A DNA stretch of 64,000 bases from Archangium lansingense (GCF_026626635.1 NZ_JAPNKA010000001.1:6882001-6946000), one strand, 5' to 3'; shown: positions 6,972 through 16,616, counted from the first letter of the stretch. Numbers and translations: made by a program. Notes: generated from the sequence alone by a model not told the origin.

Positions 6972-9900
6972 TCAATTCACCCCGGCCGCGGAGCCGATGG
7001 GCTTGACCTCGGGAGCCGGAGACTCCGTCAGCTCCACCGCCAGCGCGTCGACGCCGTGGTAGCCCTTGCTGCTCACCTCGCCACCCCGGTAGAGCGCCCA
7101 GCCCTGGAGCTGGCCCGGCTGGAAGGCACGCGTCATATGCCAGAGCTGCGGGCCACTGTTCGCCAGGTACAGATAGAGAGTCCGCTTCGCGTTCCACGGA
7201 TTGGGCAGCGCCACGGCGAGCCCGTCATCCGAGCGGCCATACGTCTTGCCCTGCCAGCGGAAGAACCGGCGGCCGATCTCCACCGGCAGCTTCTTCTCCG
7301 CCGCCAGCCGCGCCACCAGCCCGTTGTCCTCTGCGCCGCCGAGCACGAACAGATCCCTGCTCGCCAGCTCCTGATCCGTCACCTCGGCGTCCGGCTTGAG
7401 GGGCGCGAGCACGTCCATGAAGGCATCCGCGACGATATCGCGGAAGTTGAGCGTCAGCGTGCGATCCGCCTCCACCCCTCGGGCCGTGCCGTGGACGAAG
7501 AGCAGCTGGCTGAAGTCGTCCATCGCGTTGGACAGCACCTGGAAGTGCTCGCGCGGCACGGGGATGTCGTTGGTCGTGTTGAACACCACGCGCACCGGCT
7601 GCTCGGCCACGTGGAAGGTGAAGGTGTCATTCGCGCCCTTCACCTCCACCCGCTCCAGCGTCGAGCCCTTCGCGGTGAACAGCTCCACGGTGGTGACGAA
7701 GTGGTAGGGCTTGCCGCCCTGCTCCACCTTCAGCGTCACGTCGTAGCCGTCCTTGGCCTTCGTGCTGCTGGCGCGGATGCGAGGCTCGGGCAGGCCACCG
7801 CGCTCCACCCACTGCGAGACGAAGGGCGAGAGATCCTTCCCCGCGGCCTCCGAGGCCGTGCGCACGAAGTCCGCCGTGGTGATGTTCTTGTTGGCGTAGC
7901 GCGCGTGTACGGTGCTCATCACCTTGGAGAAGGCCTTGTTGCCCAGCAGCAGGCGCAGCTGGTGCAGCAGGAAGGTGCCCTTGAGCCGGGGAATGGCATA
8001 GGTGCCGTAGCGGCCGTACGAGGTGCGCGCGGACACGGGCACCACGTCCCCCTCTCGCGAGGAGAGGTAGAGGTAGCGGGTGTTGAGATCCGCCAGGGCA
8101 TCGCGCTGCTGGTCGAAGGCCTTGTCCGCCGAGTCCGGCAGCTTGTTGAGCAGGTTCCAGTAGGCGGACGTGCCACTCACCAGCCAGTTCTCACCGTCGG
8201 TAGCGGGGAACATGGTGTTGGCCCACAGCAGCTTCTTGTCGAAGCCAAAGGCCTCCTTCACCTTGGACGTATCGCGCTTGGAGGCCGGAGCCTTCTCCTC
8301 CTTGTTGGCGAGCGACTTCGCGCGGGCCTCCTTCAGCTTGTCGGCCACGAAGATGGGGCTGAAGGTGGTGTAGCCGAGCGTCAGGTGCGGCGTGGCACCG
8401 GGCAGGTCCTGGATCCACCGGCCGCCCACCATCTTCTCGCGCAGGGTCGTCTTCCCGTAGTGGGCGATGAACACGAGCTTGCCGGCCATCTCGCCGGTGG
8501 TGAGCTTGGCGTCACAGGCGTGAGGCCGATTGATGGGGCTGGAGGCCATCATGCGAATGGCGTTCTCCAGGTCGATGCCGCCCTTGCCGTGCTGCTCGAA
8601 GTACTTCTGGAAGGCGATATCGCGGTTCCACGTGTTGAAGGCCAGGTCCACCGGGGCGTTCTGGGGATTGGGGAGGTACTCCTTGCGCACCTCCAGCTCC
8701 CGATTGTTGTTGTTGGCCCAGATGAAATCCTTGAGGTTGCCCGGGGTCTCGGCCGTCTTGCCCGCGCCACCGGTGCGCCACAGCTTCGTCTTCTTCGTGC
8801 CGAGCGTGAGGCAGGCGCCCTCGCCCGTCTTGGCGTCCGCCAGCGTCCAGTCGTTGCTGTAGAGGCCGTTGTTGCGATCCTTGAGGATGCGGGCCACGTC
8901 ATCGATGGAGTTGGCGTACTGGGCCGCCTTGCGGATGCGGTTGCTCTGCGGCGTGCCGTCGGGATCGAAGGGCGTCTGGCCCACCGTCGTCTCACCGATG
9001 ACGATGCCCGCGTCGTTGATGAACCAGTCCGCGCCGCTGTGGATGCCGCCCGGGAAGGTCTGCATGACGAAGCGGTGGCCCTTGGTGGGCTGCACGTCCG
9101 CGATCACGTCCCAGTGCACGCCCGTGTAGCCGTTCCACATGAAGATCTGCCCCATGATGAACTGGCCATCCTTCGTCGCGGACTTCGTGGCCACGAAGGA
9201 CGAGCAGTGGTCACCCTCGCCTGCCCGGGCCGTCTCGTCCTCGGCCTTCATGAAGACGCGTCCGGACAGCGACGTGGCGCTCACGCGGTTGGCATCCTCG
9301 AGCTGTCCCAGGTCCACCACCGAGTTGAGGGCCGCCACGTCGAGCAGATCCAGCTCGCGGTCCTTGAACTTCACGCCGGCCTTGTTGACGCCGTCGGCAA
9401 TGCCCTTCATCTCCTCGAGGTACTCAGGATCGTACTTGCGCAGGAAGAGCGAGTCGGTGAGCAGCCGCACCTGGCTCCAGCCATTCGCCGCGTCCTGGCG
9501 GTTCTTCTGGACGCCCACCTTCTCCATGTAGCGGACGATGTCGTCGGCCAGGAGCTCGCCGTACTGCTGGCCGCGCTCGTACGGCTCGCCCTCGATGTGG
9601 ACGTACTTCCAGCCGCCGTCGTCATAGCGGAAGCCCTTGCCCGCCCAGCGCACGGACTCCATGGGGAGGTAGGCGGTGATGTCGTCCACCTCCTCCAGGC
9701 GCACGTCATCCACCCAGGCGGTGCCGCTGGCCTTGCCGTTGCGGCCCAGGTGCACCTGCACGCGGTCCGTTCCCTGGATGGCGAAGAAGAGCACCGAGAC
9801 GCGGCCATCCTGGTCCGCGCCCAGGGTCGGCGAGCAGTTGGTGAAGGGGAAGCTCTTCATCGACAGGCAGGCCCCGAGCGCCGTCGGGTAGCGCGCCTGG

Positions 9901-10238
9901 GGATCCGCCTGCACGCCGCGGGTGCGCACCCATGCGCTGAGGCGGTAGAGGCGGCCCACCTGCAGCTTCACGGGCTCGGACTGGACGGTGGTCTCAGCAC
10001 CGAGAGCCGGGTTCTCGATGACGAGCCCCCGCGCGCCCTCGGCCTTGCCCTCGGGACTGGAGGCCACCCTGCCCCCACCCGATACGCTCCAACCGGTGGG
10101 CTGCCCCGAGGCGGCCTGTGCCTCGAAGCCGGCGTTGGTCACGGACACCTGCGCGGCCCGCGAGGAGGGCGCGTGGAGCGCTCCCGCGGTGAGCAGCAGG
10201 GCGCCGATGAATCGCGAGATCATTCGGAGAGGGGTCAT
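6972..10238 (-). CDS. Secreted C45-type acyltransferase/hydrolase fused to an M1-like C-terminal region
   Basis: The 1,088-residue protein begins with a signal peptide (hydrophobic residues 8-22, cleavage after SRAA near 29). Residues about 30-185 look like a carbohydrate-binding-module-type beta-sandwich (NAGFE, WVDDVRLEEV). From about 205 it shows a C45/phospholipase B-like Ntn-hydrolase: EGEPYERGQQYGELL and then HCSSFVA, whose Cys345 would be the N-terminal nucleophile after autocleavage. After about residue 740 a segment resembles the C-terminal part of M1 aminopeptidases (a GTFLLHQLRLLLG helix, FVRTASEAAGKDLSPFVSQW), but I see no HEXXH zinc motif. It is monocistronic with no close neighbour on its strand. 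The reaction is unknown; amide or acyl-ester hydrolysis outside the cytoplasm is likely. Confidence 0.7.
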   Translation of the reverse strand: MTPLRMISRFIGALLLTAGALHAPSSRAAQVSVTNAGFEAQAASGQPTGWSVSGGGRVASSPEGKAEGARGLVIENPALGAETTVQSEPVKLQVGRLYRLSAWVRTRGVQADPQARYPTALGACLSMKSFPFTNCSPTLGADQDGRVSVLFFAIQGTDRVQVHLGRNGKASGTAWVDDVRLEEVDDITAYLPMESVRWAGKGFRYDDGGWKYVHIEGEPYERGQQYGELLADDIVRYMEKVGVQKNRQDAANGWSQVRLLTDSLFLRKYDPEYLEEMKGIADGVNKAGVKFKDRELDLLDVAALNSVVDLGQLEDANRVSATSLSGRVFMKAEDETARAGEGDHCSSFVATKSATKDGQFIMGQIFMWNGYTGVHWDVIADVQPTKGHRFVMQTFPGGIHSGADWFINDAGIVIGETTVGQTPFDPDGTPQSNRIRKAAQYANSIDDVARILKDRNNGLYSNDWTLADAKTGEGACLTLGTKKTKLWRTGGAGKTAETPGNLKDFIWANNNNRELEVRKEYLPNPQNAPVDLAFNTWNRDIAFQKYFEQHGKGGIDLENAIRMMASSPINRPHACDAKLTTGEMAGKLVFIAHYGKTTLREKMVGGRWIQDLPGATPHLTLGYTTFSPIFVADKLKEARAKSLANKEEKAPASKRDTSKVKEAFGFDKKLLWANTMFPATDGENWLVSGTSAYWNLLNKLPDSADKAFDQQRDALADLNTRYLYLSSREGDVVPVSARTSYGRYGTYAIPRLKGTFLLHQLRLLLGNKAFSKVMSTVHARYANKNITTADFVRTASEAAGKDLSPFVSQWVERGGLPEPRIRASSTKAKDGYDVTLKVEQGGKPYHFVTTVELFTAKGSTLERVEVKGANDTFTFHVAEQPVRVVFNTTNDIPVPREHFQVLSNAMDDFSQLLFVHGTARGVEADRTLTLNFRDIVADAFMDVLAPLKPDAEVTDQELASRDLFVLGGAEDNGLVARLAAEKKLPVEIGRRFFRWQGKTYGRSDDGLAVALPNPWNAKRTLYLYLANSGPQLWHMTRAFQPGQLQGWALYRGGEVSSKGYHGVDALAVELTESPAPEVKPIGSAAGVN

Positions 10239-10533
10239 GTCCTTGCCGGTGGGAGATGAAAGGGGGTTGCGGGCCTGCCTACTTGTCCCGTCCCCCTGTG
10301 GGGCGTCAACCGCCGCCCGGGCGCCCCACCACGGGGTCCCGCGCTGACGCAGCCGGTCATCTCCGGCTCGAAGTGCCCGGATTGACTCGGAAATTCACGG
10401 AGGGAGAAGGCCACGAAAGGCGGAACGAACTCCCTGCCCCGCGTCAAATTCCCAGGAAATGCCTGCCTGGAGACCAGGCTGCATCGACGCTTTACTTTGG
10501 CCAGGAACAATTTCGGGTCATGCTCCGCCGCGA
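10239..10533. other. Divergent intergenic region
   Basis: This 295-base gap separates the divergent C45-type hydrolase and murein endopeptidase genes and must hold both promoters. Short inverted sequences occur (a CCCCGTGG/CCACGGGG-type pair near 10315-10345), but I see no convincing -35/-10 pair, tRNA or small gene. Confidence 0.4.
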
Positions 10534-12024
10534 GTGCGTTCTACATCCTGGATCATCCTGTTGCTGTGCGCCGGCTGCACCGCGCACGTTGCGCCCACTG
10601 TCTCTCCGTCGAAGGTGACGGCAGCCGTACAGGAGGCCTCGTCGGCCCCTGCCCCGACCGCCGTCCAGCCCGCCGTAGCGCCGGCAGCTTCGCAGGGAGC
10701 CGAGTCCTCACAGGTGCCCGAGAGTCTCCCGGAAGCCGTGGCGCAGGTCGTCGAGCACAATGACGCGGCCGCGACGGCCGCCGCCGAGGCCCCTACCGAC
10801 AGTGAAGAGGCCGCCGAGGACGAGGAGCTGGCGGACACCCCCGACACGGACGAGGGCGAAGCTCAGGAGGCGCCCGCGAGCGCCGAGGTTCCCAATGGCC
10901 CGCTCTACACCGCGGAGCTGTCGGACGAGCAGCTCACGGACCTGTGGAAGAAGGAGCCGACTACCCTGGGCTCCATCTCGGTGGGGTTCGTCGAGAGCGG
11001 CCGGATGGTGAACTCGGTCCGCGTGCCCCAGGCCCAGGACAATGAGTGGATCGTGGTCTCGCCCGAGCTGGCGTGGGCCACCCAGGAGACGGTGGACTAC
11101 CTCTCCACGGCCATTCGCGAGGTCCGCGCCCAGTATCCGAAGGCACCCCCCATCCGGGTGAACCAGCTCAGCTCCCGCGAGGGCGGCTACCTGCGGCCGC
11201 ACAAGAGCCACCAGAACGGCCGGGACGTGGACCTGGGCTTCTACTACCCCACCGCCGAGCCCGTCCGCGTGCGGGCGCGCGAGAACCACATCGATCTCGA
11301 GCTGAACTGGGCCCTGCTCAAGTCCCTGGCCATTCACACCGACGTGCAGATGATCCTCGTGGACAAGCGTGTCCAGAAGGTCCTGTACGACCACGCTCTG
11401 CGCAAGGGCGAGAGCAAGGAGTGGCTGGACTCGCTCTTCAACGCCGGAGCGAAGTCCCTGGTGAAGCACGCGCGCGGCCACCGCGATCACTTCCACGTGC
11501 GCTTCTTCAATCCGCGCGCCCAGGAGCTGGGCCGCCGCATCGCCCCGCTGCTCGCGCTGCAGCCCGACAAGAACATCCAGATGCACCGGGTGCGCTCGGG
11601 CGACACGGTGGGCGGCATCGCCCTGCGCTACAACTCCAGCATCCAGTCCATCAAGAAGGCCAACCGGATGCGCGGCTACTTCCTGCGCATCGGCCAGGTG
11701 CTCGCGGTGCCCCTGCGCGGCCCCTGCACCCGCTGCCCCGTTCCGCCGCCCCTCGTCGTCCCGGCGCGGCGGCTGCCCCCCATGCTCGAGCAGGCTCCGG
11801 CCGTGGCCTCGCAGGAGACGCCCTCCTCCCCGACGGAGCCGCAGCAGCCCTCCGTCGCCACGCAGGCGGAGAGCACGGGCGGAAGCGCGCCGGCGAGCAC
11901 GGAGACCGGGACGCAGCCCCTGGCGCCCGAGACTCCGGCGCAGGAGCCCGCGGTTCAGGGCACTCCGGCCACCAGCCACACCTCGTCCTCGGTCATGCAG
12001 ATCGGCCCAGCCGCCTCGCGGTAG
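10534..12024 (+). CDS. M74 murein endopeptidase (MepA-like) lipoprotein with LysM domain
   Basis: I start at the GTG at 10534, which gives the signal WIILLLCAGC and a lipobox Cys near residue 15; an in-frame ATG at 10459 would add 25 residues before it. Residues about 20-120 are an Ala/Glu-rich linker. The catalytic domain carries the penicillin-insensitive murein endopeptidase zinc motifs: HKSHQNGRDVDLGFY and, later, HARGHRDHFHVRF. A LysM peptidoglycan-binding repeat follows (HRVRSGDTVGGIALRYN through IGQVLAVP), then a 90-residue Pro/Ala/Thr tail. The product should be a lipid-anchored periplasmic enzyme cutting DD- or LD-crosslinks in peptidoglycan. The LysM fusion and the long flanking linkers are additions to the simple MepA form. 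Confidence 0.8.
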   Translation: MRSTSWIILLLCAGCTAHVAPTVSPSKVTAAVQEASSAPAPTAVQPAVAPAASQGAESSQVPESLPEAVAQVVEHNDAAATAAAEAPTDSEEAAEDEELADTPDTDEGEAQEAPASAEVPNGPLYTAELSDEQLTDLWKKEPTTLGSISVGFVESGRMVNSVRVPQAQDNEWIVVSPELAWATQETVDYLSTAIREVRAQYPKAPPIRVNQLSSREGGYLRPHKSHQNGRDVDLGFYYPTAEPVRVRARENHIDLELNWALLKSLAIHTDVQMILVDKRVQKVLYDHALRKGESKEWLDSLFNAGAKSLVKHARGHRDHFHVRFFNPRAQELGRRIAPLLALQPDKNIQMHRVRSGDTVGGIALRYNSSIQSIKKANRMRGYFLRIGQVLAVPLRGPCTRCPVPPPLVVPARRLPPMLEQAPAVASQETPSSPTEPQQPSVATQAESTGGSAPASTETGTQPLAPETPAQEPAVQGTPATSHTSSSVMQIGPAASR

Positions 12025-12036
12025 CCCGTGGACGTC

Positions 12037-12144
12037 CCCTCTCCCTCTGGGAGAGGGTCAGGGTGAGGGTCTTCCCGCTCCTGGTCCGAGTAACCGGACG
12101 GGTTGACGACCCTCACCCCCCGCCCTCTCCCAAAGGGAGAGGGT
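12037..12144. repeat. Palindromic REP-like element
   Basis: Two complementary ends, CCCTCTCCCTCTGGGAGAGGG at 12038-12058 (itself a hairpin) and CGCCCTCTCCCAAAGGGAGAGG near 12121-12142, flank the pair AGGGTGAGGGTC / GACCCTCACCCC. The whole about 105-base unit can fold as a long imperfect hairpin. It lies between the convergent ends of the endopeptidase and icmF genes. The CTCTCCC-GGGAGAGGGTCAGGGTGAGGG style is that of dispersed REP elements in many high-GC proteobacteria. It may also act as a bidirectional terminator. Confidence 0.65.
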
Positions 12145-12163
12145 GCATGCGCAACACAGCAAA

Positions 12164-15100
12164 CTACATGTTGCGCCGGTACTGACCGCCCACCTCGTAC
12201 AGCGCACGAGAGAGCTGGCCGAGCGTGCAGACCTTACAGGCGTCCATCAGCGCGGTGAAGATGTTGCCGTTGTCCAGCGCGGCACGCTTCACGGCCGCGA
12301 GGGTCTGGGACGCGGACGCCTCGTTGCGCTTCCAGAAGGCGTCGCGGGCGCTGATGGCGTAGTCCTTCTCCTCCTTCGTGGCGCGGATCACCTCCGGCGG
12401 GGTGATGGTCGGCGAGCCCTTGGGATCCAGGAAGGTGTTCACGCCGATGATGGGCAGCGTCCCGTCGTGCTTGAGCGTCTCGTAGTAGAGCGACTCCTCC
12501 TGGATCTTCGAGCGCTGGTACATGCGCTCCATGGCCCCGAGAACGCCGCCGCGCTCGGAGATGGAGCGGAACTCCGTCAGCACGGCCGCCTCGACCAGGT
12601 CCGTCAGCTCCTCGACGATGAACGAGCCCTGGTTCGGGTTCTCGTTCTTGGAGAGGCCGAACTCCTTGTTGATGACGAGCTGGATGGCGAGCGCCCGCCG
12701 CACACTCTCCTCGGTGGGCGTGGTGATGGCCTCGTCGTAGGCGTTGGTGTGCAGCGAGTTGCAGTTGTCGTTGAGCGCGAGCAACGCCTGCAACGTGGTG
12801 CGGATGTCGTTGAAGGCGATCTCCTGGGCGTGGAGGCTCCGGCCAGAAGTCTGGATATGGTACTTGAGCTTCTGCGAGCGCTCGTTGCCGCTGTACTTGT
12901 CACGCAGCGCCTTGGCCCAGATGCGGCGCGCGACCCGCCCCAGCACGGTGTACTCGGGGTCCATGCCGTTGGAGAAGAAGAACGACAGGTTGGGCGCGAA
13001 GTCGTCGATGTGCATCCCTCGCGAGAGGTAGTACTCGACGAAGGTGAAGCCGTTGGCCAGGGTGAAGGCGAGCTGGGAGATGGGGTTCGCCCCTGCCTCC
13101 GCGATGTGGTAGCCCGAGATGGAGACCGAGTAGAAGTTACGGACCTTCTGCTCGATGAAGTACTGCTGGATGTCTCCCATCAGCCGCAGGGCGAACTCCG
13201 TGGAGAAGATGCAGGTGTTCTGCGCCTGATCCTCCTTGAGGATGTCCGCCTGCACGGTGCCTCGGACGGCCTGTAGCGTGGAGGCGCGGATCTTCTCGTA
13301 CGTCTCGCGCGGGAGGACCTCATCGCCGGACACGCCGAGCAGCAGCAGCCCGAGCCCGTCGTTGCCCGGGGGCAACTCGCCCTGGTAGCGCGGCCGGGGA
13401 ATATCGCGGCGCTGGTAGAGCTCGGTGATCTTCTTCTCCACCTGCTCGGTCTGGCCGTTGGCGCGAATCCACTTCTCGCACTGCTGGTCCACCGCGGCGT
13501 TGAGGAAGAAGCCGAGCAGCATCGGCGCGGGACCGTTGATGGTCATCGACACCGAGGTGGACGGGTCCGCGAGATCGAAGCCCGAGTAGAGCTTCTTCGC
13601 ATCGTCCACGTTGGCGATGGACACGCCGGAGTTGCCCACCTTGCCGTAGATGTCCGGGCGGTGGTCCGGGTCCTCACCGTAGAGCGTCACCGAGTCGAAC
13701 GCCGTGGACAGGCGCTTGGCGGGCAGTCCGCGCGAGACGTAGTGGAAGCGCTTGTTGGTGCGCTCCGGACCACCCTCCCCCGCGAACATGCGCGCGGGGT
13801 CCTCGTTCTCGCGCTTGAGCGGGAAGACGCCAGCGGTGAACGGGAAGGCGCCCGGCGCATTCTCGCGCAGCAGCCACGTGAGGATGTCGCCCCAGTCCTC
13901 GTACCGCGGCAGGGCGATCTTGGGGATGCGCAGATGCGAGAGCGACTCGGTGAAGAGATCGATCTCGATGACCTTCTCGCGCACCTGGTACTGGTACTTG
14001 GCCGCCGCGTAACGGCGCTTCGTGGCCGGCCACTCGTCCAGCAGCCGCTTGCACTCCGGATGCAGGCGCGACTCCAGGTCCCCGTAGAACTCCACCAGCT
14101 CGGAGAGGAAGGCGGGCTCGCCCTCGACGCGCTGGGTGACCTGCACCACGTCCGAGGCGTCCCGGGGCTCGACGATCTCCAGCCGCTTCTTGCCCACGTT
14201 CGCGCGCAGCGCCTCGATGGTGCCGTGCAGCTGGTACATGCGACGGGCGAGCGCGGCCTGGGCGCGGACGAACTTGTCGTAGGACTCGCAGGTCTCGACG
14301 ATCTCCGCGAGGTACCGGGTGCGCTCGGGCGGGATGACCCACTTCTTCTCGCTCATCCCCGGGGTGATCTCCATGTGCGACTGGAGCGAGGCGCCGGTCT
14401 TCCGGACGAGCGTGTCCATGATGGCCCGGTAGAGCTGGTTCATGCCCGGGTCATTGAACTGCGAGGCGATGGTGCCGTAGACGGGCAGCGCCTCGTCCGG
14501 CGTGGAGAAGGCGTTGTGGTTGCGCTTCCACTGCTTGCGCACGTCCCGCAGCGCGTCGAGCGAGCCCCGCTTGTCGAACTTGTTGATGGCGATGACGTCG
14601 GCGAAGTCGAGCATGTCGATCTTCTCGAGCTGCGTCGCCGCGCCGTACTCGGCCGTCATCACGTAGAGCGAGATGTCCGAGTGCTCGGTGATCTCCGTAT
14701 CGGACTGGCCGATGCCGGACGTCTCCACCACGATGAGATCGAACCCGGCGGCCTTGCAGATCTCGATCGACTCGCCCACGTGCTTGGACAGGGCGAGGTT
14801 GCTCTGGCGCGTGGCCATGGAGCGCATATACACGCGCGCGTTGTCGATCGCGTTCATGCGGATGCGATCGCCGAGCAGCGCGCCGCCGGACTTGCGCTTG
14901 GACGGATCGATGGAGAGCACCGCGAGCGTCTTGTCGGGGAAGTCCGCGAGGAAGCGGCGGACCAGCTCGTCCACGAGGCTCGACTTGCCGGCGCCGCCGG
15001 TACCGGTGATGCCCAGCACGGGGACGCGCGGGGCGCTGGCGTTGAGCTTCGTGAGCGCGTCGCGGAGCGCGTCACCCGCGGAGGCGAAGTTCTCCGCGAC

Positions 15101-15631
15101 GGTGATGAGCGAGGCGACCTTGGCCGGCTCGCGCTGAGGCAGTGAGGACAGCACGGGCTCGAAGTCCGGGGTGCGCTTCTCGAAGTCGCACTTGGAGATG
15201 AGGTCGTCAATCATCCCCTGCAGCCCCATCGCGCGGCCGTCGTCCGGCGAGTAGATGCGCGTCACGCCGTAGCGGTGGAGCTCCTCGATCTCAGTGGGGA
15301 GGATGGTGCCACCGCCGCCGCCGAACACCTTGATGTTCGCGCCGCGCTCGCGCAGCAGGTCGATCATGTACTTGAAGAACTCGACGTGCCCACCCTGGTA
15401 CGAGGTGATGGCGATGCCCTGGGCGTCCTCCTGGATGGCGCAGTCGACGATCTCCGCCACCGAGCGGTTGTGACCCAGGTGGATGATCTCCGCGCCCGAG
15501 GCCTGCATGAGCCGGCGCATCACGTTGATGGCCGCGTCGTGCCCGTCGAAGAGCGAAGCGGCCGTCACGATGCGCACGTGGTGGCGGGGCTTGTAGGGCG
15601 TGGGGATTGGATTCGGTTGGGGGTTTCGCAT
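12164..15631 (-). CDS. icmF: Fused isobutyryl-CoA mutase IcmF (B12-dependent)
   Basis: From the ATG at 15631 the protein has 1,155 residues, close to known IcmF. Order of parts: an N-terminal B12-binding domain (VTAASLFDGHDAAINVMRR, HLGHNRS); a MeaI/MeaB-type G-protein chaperone with P-loop GTGGAGKSS and NKFD; a linker; then the mutase barrel. Substrate-site residues are those of isobutyryl- not methylmalonyl-CoA mutases: Phe in STAFDSVTLYG and Gln in KEDQAQNTCIF, where methylmalonyl-CoA mutase has Tyr and Arg. It interconverts isobutyryl- and n-butyryl-CoA using adenosylcobalamin; some homologues also act on isovaleryl-CoA. It starts 7 bases after the HMG-CoA lyase stop and is the last gene of a six-gene unit. 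Confidence 0.93.
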   Translation of the reverse strand: MRNPQPNPIPTPYKPRHHVRIVTAASLFDGHDAAINVMRRLMQASGAEIIHLGHNRSVAEIVDCAIQEDAQGIAITSYQGGHVEFFKYMIDLLRERGANIKVFGGGGGTILPTEIEELHRYGVTRIYSPDDGRAMGLQGMIDDLISKCDFEKRTPDFEPVLSSLPQREPAKVASLITVAENFASAGDALRDALTKLNASAPRVPVLGITGTGGAGKSSLVDELVRRFLADFPDKTLAVLSIDPSKRKSGGALLGDRIRMNAIDNARVYMRSMATRQSNLALSKHVGESIEICKAAGFDLIVVETSGIGQSDTEITEHSDISLYVMTAEYGAATQLEKIDMLDFADVIAINKFDKRGSLDALRDVRKQWKRNHNAFSTPDEALPVYGTIASQFNDPGMNQLYRAIMDTLVRKTGASLQSHMEITPGMSEKKWVIPPERTRYLAEIVETCESYDKFVRAQAALARRMYQLHGTIEALRANVGKKRLEIVEPRDASDVVQVTQRVEGEPAFLSELVEFYGDLESRLHPECKRLLDEWPATKRRYAAAKYQYQVREKVIEIDLFTESLSHLRIPKIALPRYEDWGDILTWLLRENAPGAFPFTAGVFPLKRENEDPARMFAGEGGPERTNKRFHYVSRGLPAKRLSTAFDSVTLYGEDPDHRPDIYGKVGNSGVSIANVDDAKKLYSGFDLADPSTSVSMTINGPAPMLLGFFLNAAVDQQCEKWIRANGQTEQVEKKITELYQRRDIPRPRYQGELPPGNDGLGLLLLGVSGDEVLPRETYEKIRASTLQAVRGTVQADILKEDQAQNTCIFSTEFALRLMGDIQQYFIEQKVRNFYSVSISGYHIAEAGANPISQLAFTLANGFTFVEYYLSRGMHIDDFAPNLSFFFSNGMDPEYTVLGRVARRIWAKALRDKYSGNERSQKLKYHIQTSGRSLHAQEIAFNDIRTTLQALLALNDNCNSLHTNAYDEAITTPTEESVRRALAIQLVINKEFGLSKNENPNQGSFIVEELTDLVEAAVLTEFRSISERGGVLGAMERMYQRSKIQEESLYYETLKHDGTLPIIGVNTFLDPKGSPTITPPEVIRATKEEKDYAISARDAFWKRNEASASQTLAAVKRAALDNGNIFTALMDACKVCTLGQLSRALYEVGGQYRRNM

Positions 15632-15638
15632 TTTGAAT

Positions 15639-16616
15639 TCAGGTGGTGGCCCGGCGATTCGCCTTCTTCTCGCGCTCGCCCAGGGCCGCTTGGAGGAACT
15701 TGCCCGCGAGCTTCCGGCCGATGAGCTCCTGGGCGACCATGCCCGCCTCGACGAGCTTGTCGAGCTGGATGCCCGTCTGGACACCCATTCCATGGAGCAT
15801 GTAGACGAGGTCCTCGGTGGCGAGGTTTCCCGCCGCGCCCGGAGCGTAGGGGCACCCGCCCAGCCCGCCGATGCTGGCATCGAACGTCGTCACGCCCATC
15901 TGCAGGCCCACCAGCGCGTTGGCCAGGGCCGTACCGCGCGTGTCGTGCAGGTGCAGCGCCAGCTTCTCCACCGGGAGGTGCTCGAGCAGCGCGGAGAGGA
16001 TGGCGTCCGTCTGCCGCGGCGTCCCCACCCCGATCGTGTCGCCCAGGCTGAGCTGGTAGATGCCACCGTCCACCAGGGCCCGGCTGATCTCCACCACGCG
16101 GGAGATGGGCACTTCGCCCTCGTAGGGGCAGCCCCACACCGTGGACAGGTAGCCGCGAACCCGCAGGCCCGCCTTGAGCGCCGCCTCGGTCGTCTGGCGC
16201 GCCTCGGCCACCGCCTCGGCGATGGTCTTGTTGATGTTCTTCTTCGAGTGGGCCTCGGACGCGGAGATGAAGACGGCCGCCTCCTCCAGACCCGCCTCCT
16301 TGGCGCGTGCCAGCCCCTTGAGGTTGGGCACCAGCGCCGAGAAGGTCACTCCCTCGCGCCGCCCCACCAGGCGCAGCAGCTCCTCCGCGTCGGCGAGCTG
16401 AGGAATCCACTTCGGTGACACGAAGGACGTCACCTCGATGCGCTTCTCCCCCGCCGCGATCAGCGCCTCGATGAGGCGTGCCTTGTCGCGCGTGGGCAGC
16501 GTACGCAGCTCGTTCTGCAGGCCGTCGCGAGGACCCACCTCGTAGACGTCGACCCGTTCCGGCAAGTTGCCGAGCCCGGCTCCGCGCGGGCGGCGATATT
16601 CGTTCGAATCAGCCAT
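15639..16616 (-). CDS. Hydroxymethylglutaryl-CoA lyase
   Basis: A 325-residue DRE-TIM metallolyase. It opens with VDVYEVGPRDGLQNE (metal-binding Asp and catalytic Arg), has VTSFVSPKWIPQLADAEE, the metal-binding HLHDTRG motif, and the HMG-CoA lyase signature loop GGLGGCPYAPGAAGNLATED with the catalytic Cys. It cleaves HMG-CoA to acetoacetate and acetyl-CoA in leucine breakdown; in myxobacteria the same carbon skeleton chemistry also links to isovaleryl-CoA supply. It overlaps the upstream methyltransferase gene by 8 bases and is followed 7 bases later by icmF, so branched-chain acyl-CoA enzymes are co-expressed here. Confidence 0.9.
   Translation of the reverse strand: MADSNEYRRPRGAGLGNLPERVDVYEVGPRDGLQNELRTLPTRDKARLIEALIAAGEKRIEVTSFVSPKWIPQLADAEELLRLVGRREGVTFSALVPNLKGLARAKEAGLEEAAVFISASEAHSKKNINKTIAEAVAEARQTTEAALKAGLRVRGYLSTVWGCPYEGEVPISRVVEISRALVDGGIYQLSLGDTIGVGTPRQTDAILSALLEHLPVEKLALHLHDTRGTALANALVGLQMGVTTFDASIGGLGGCPYAPGAAGNLATEDLVYMLHGMGVQTGIQLDKLVEAGMVAQELIGRKLAGKFLQAALGEREKKANRRATT

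Noticed and set aside
7056..10259. A 1,067-codon open frame antisense to the C45-type hydrolase gene
   Set aside because: It is the mirror of strong third-position GC bias on the real gene. The minus-strand product has a signal peptide and clear domains, while the antisense product has no recognisable domain.
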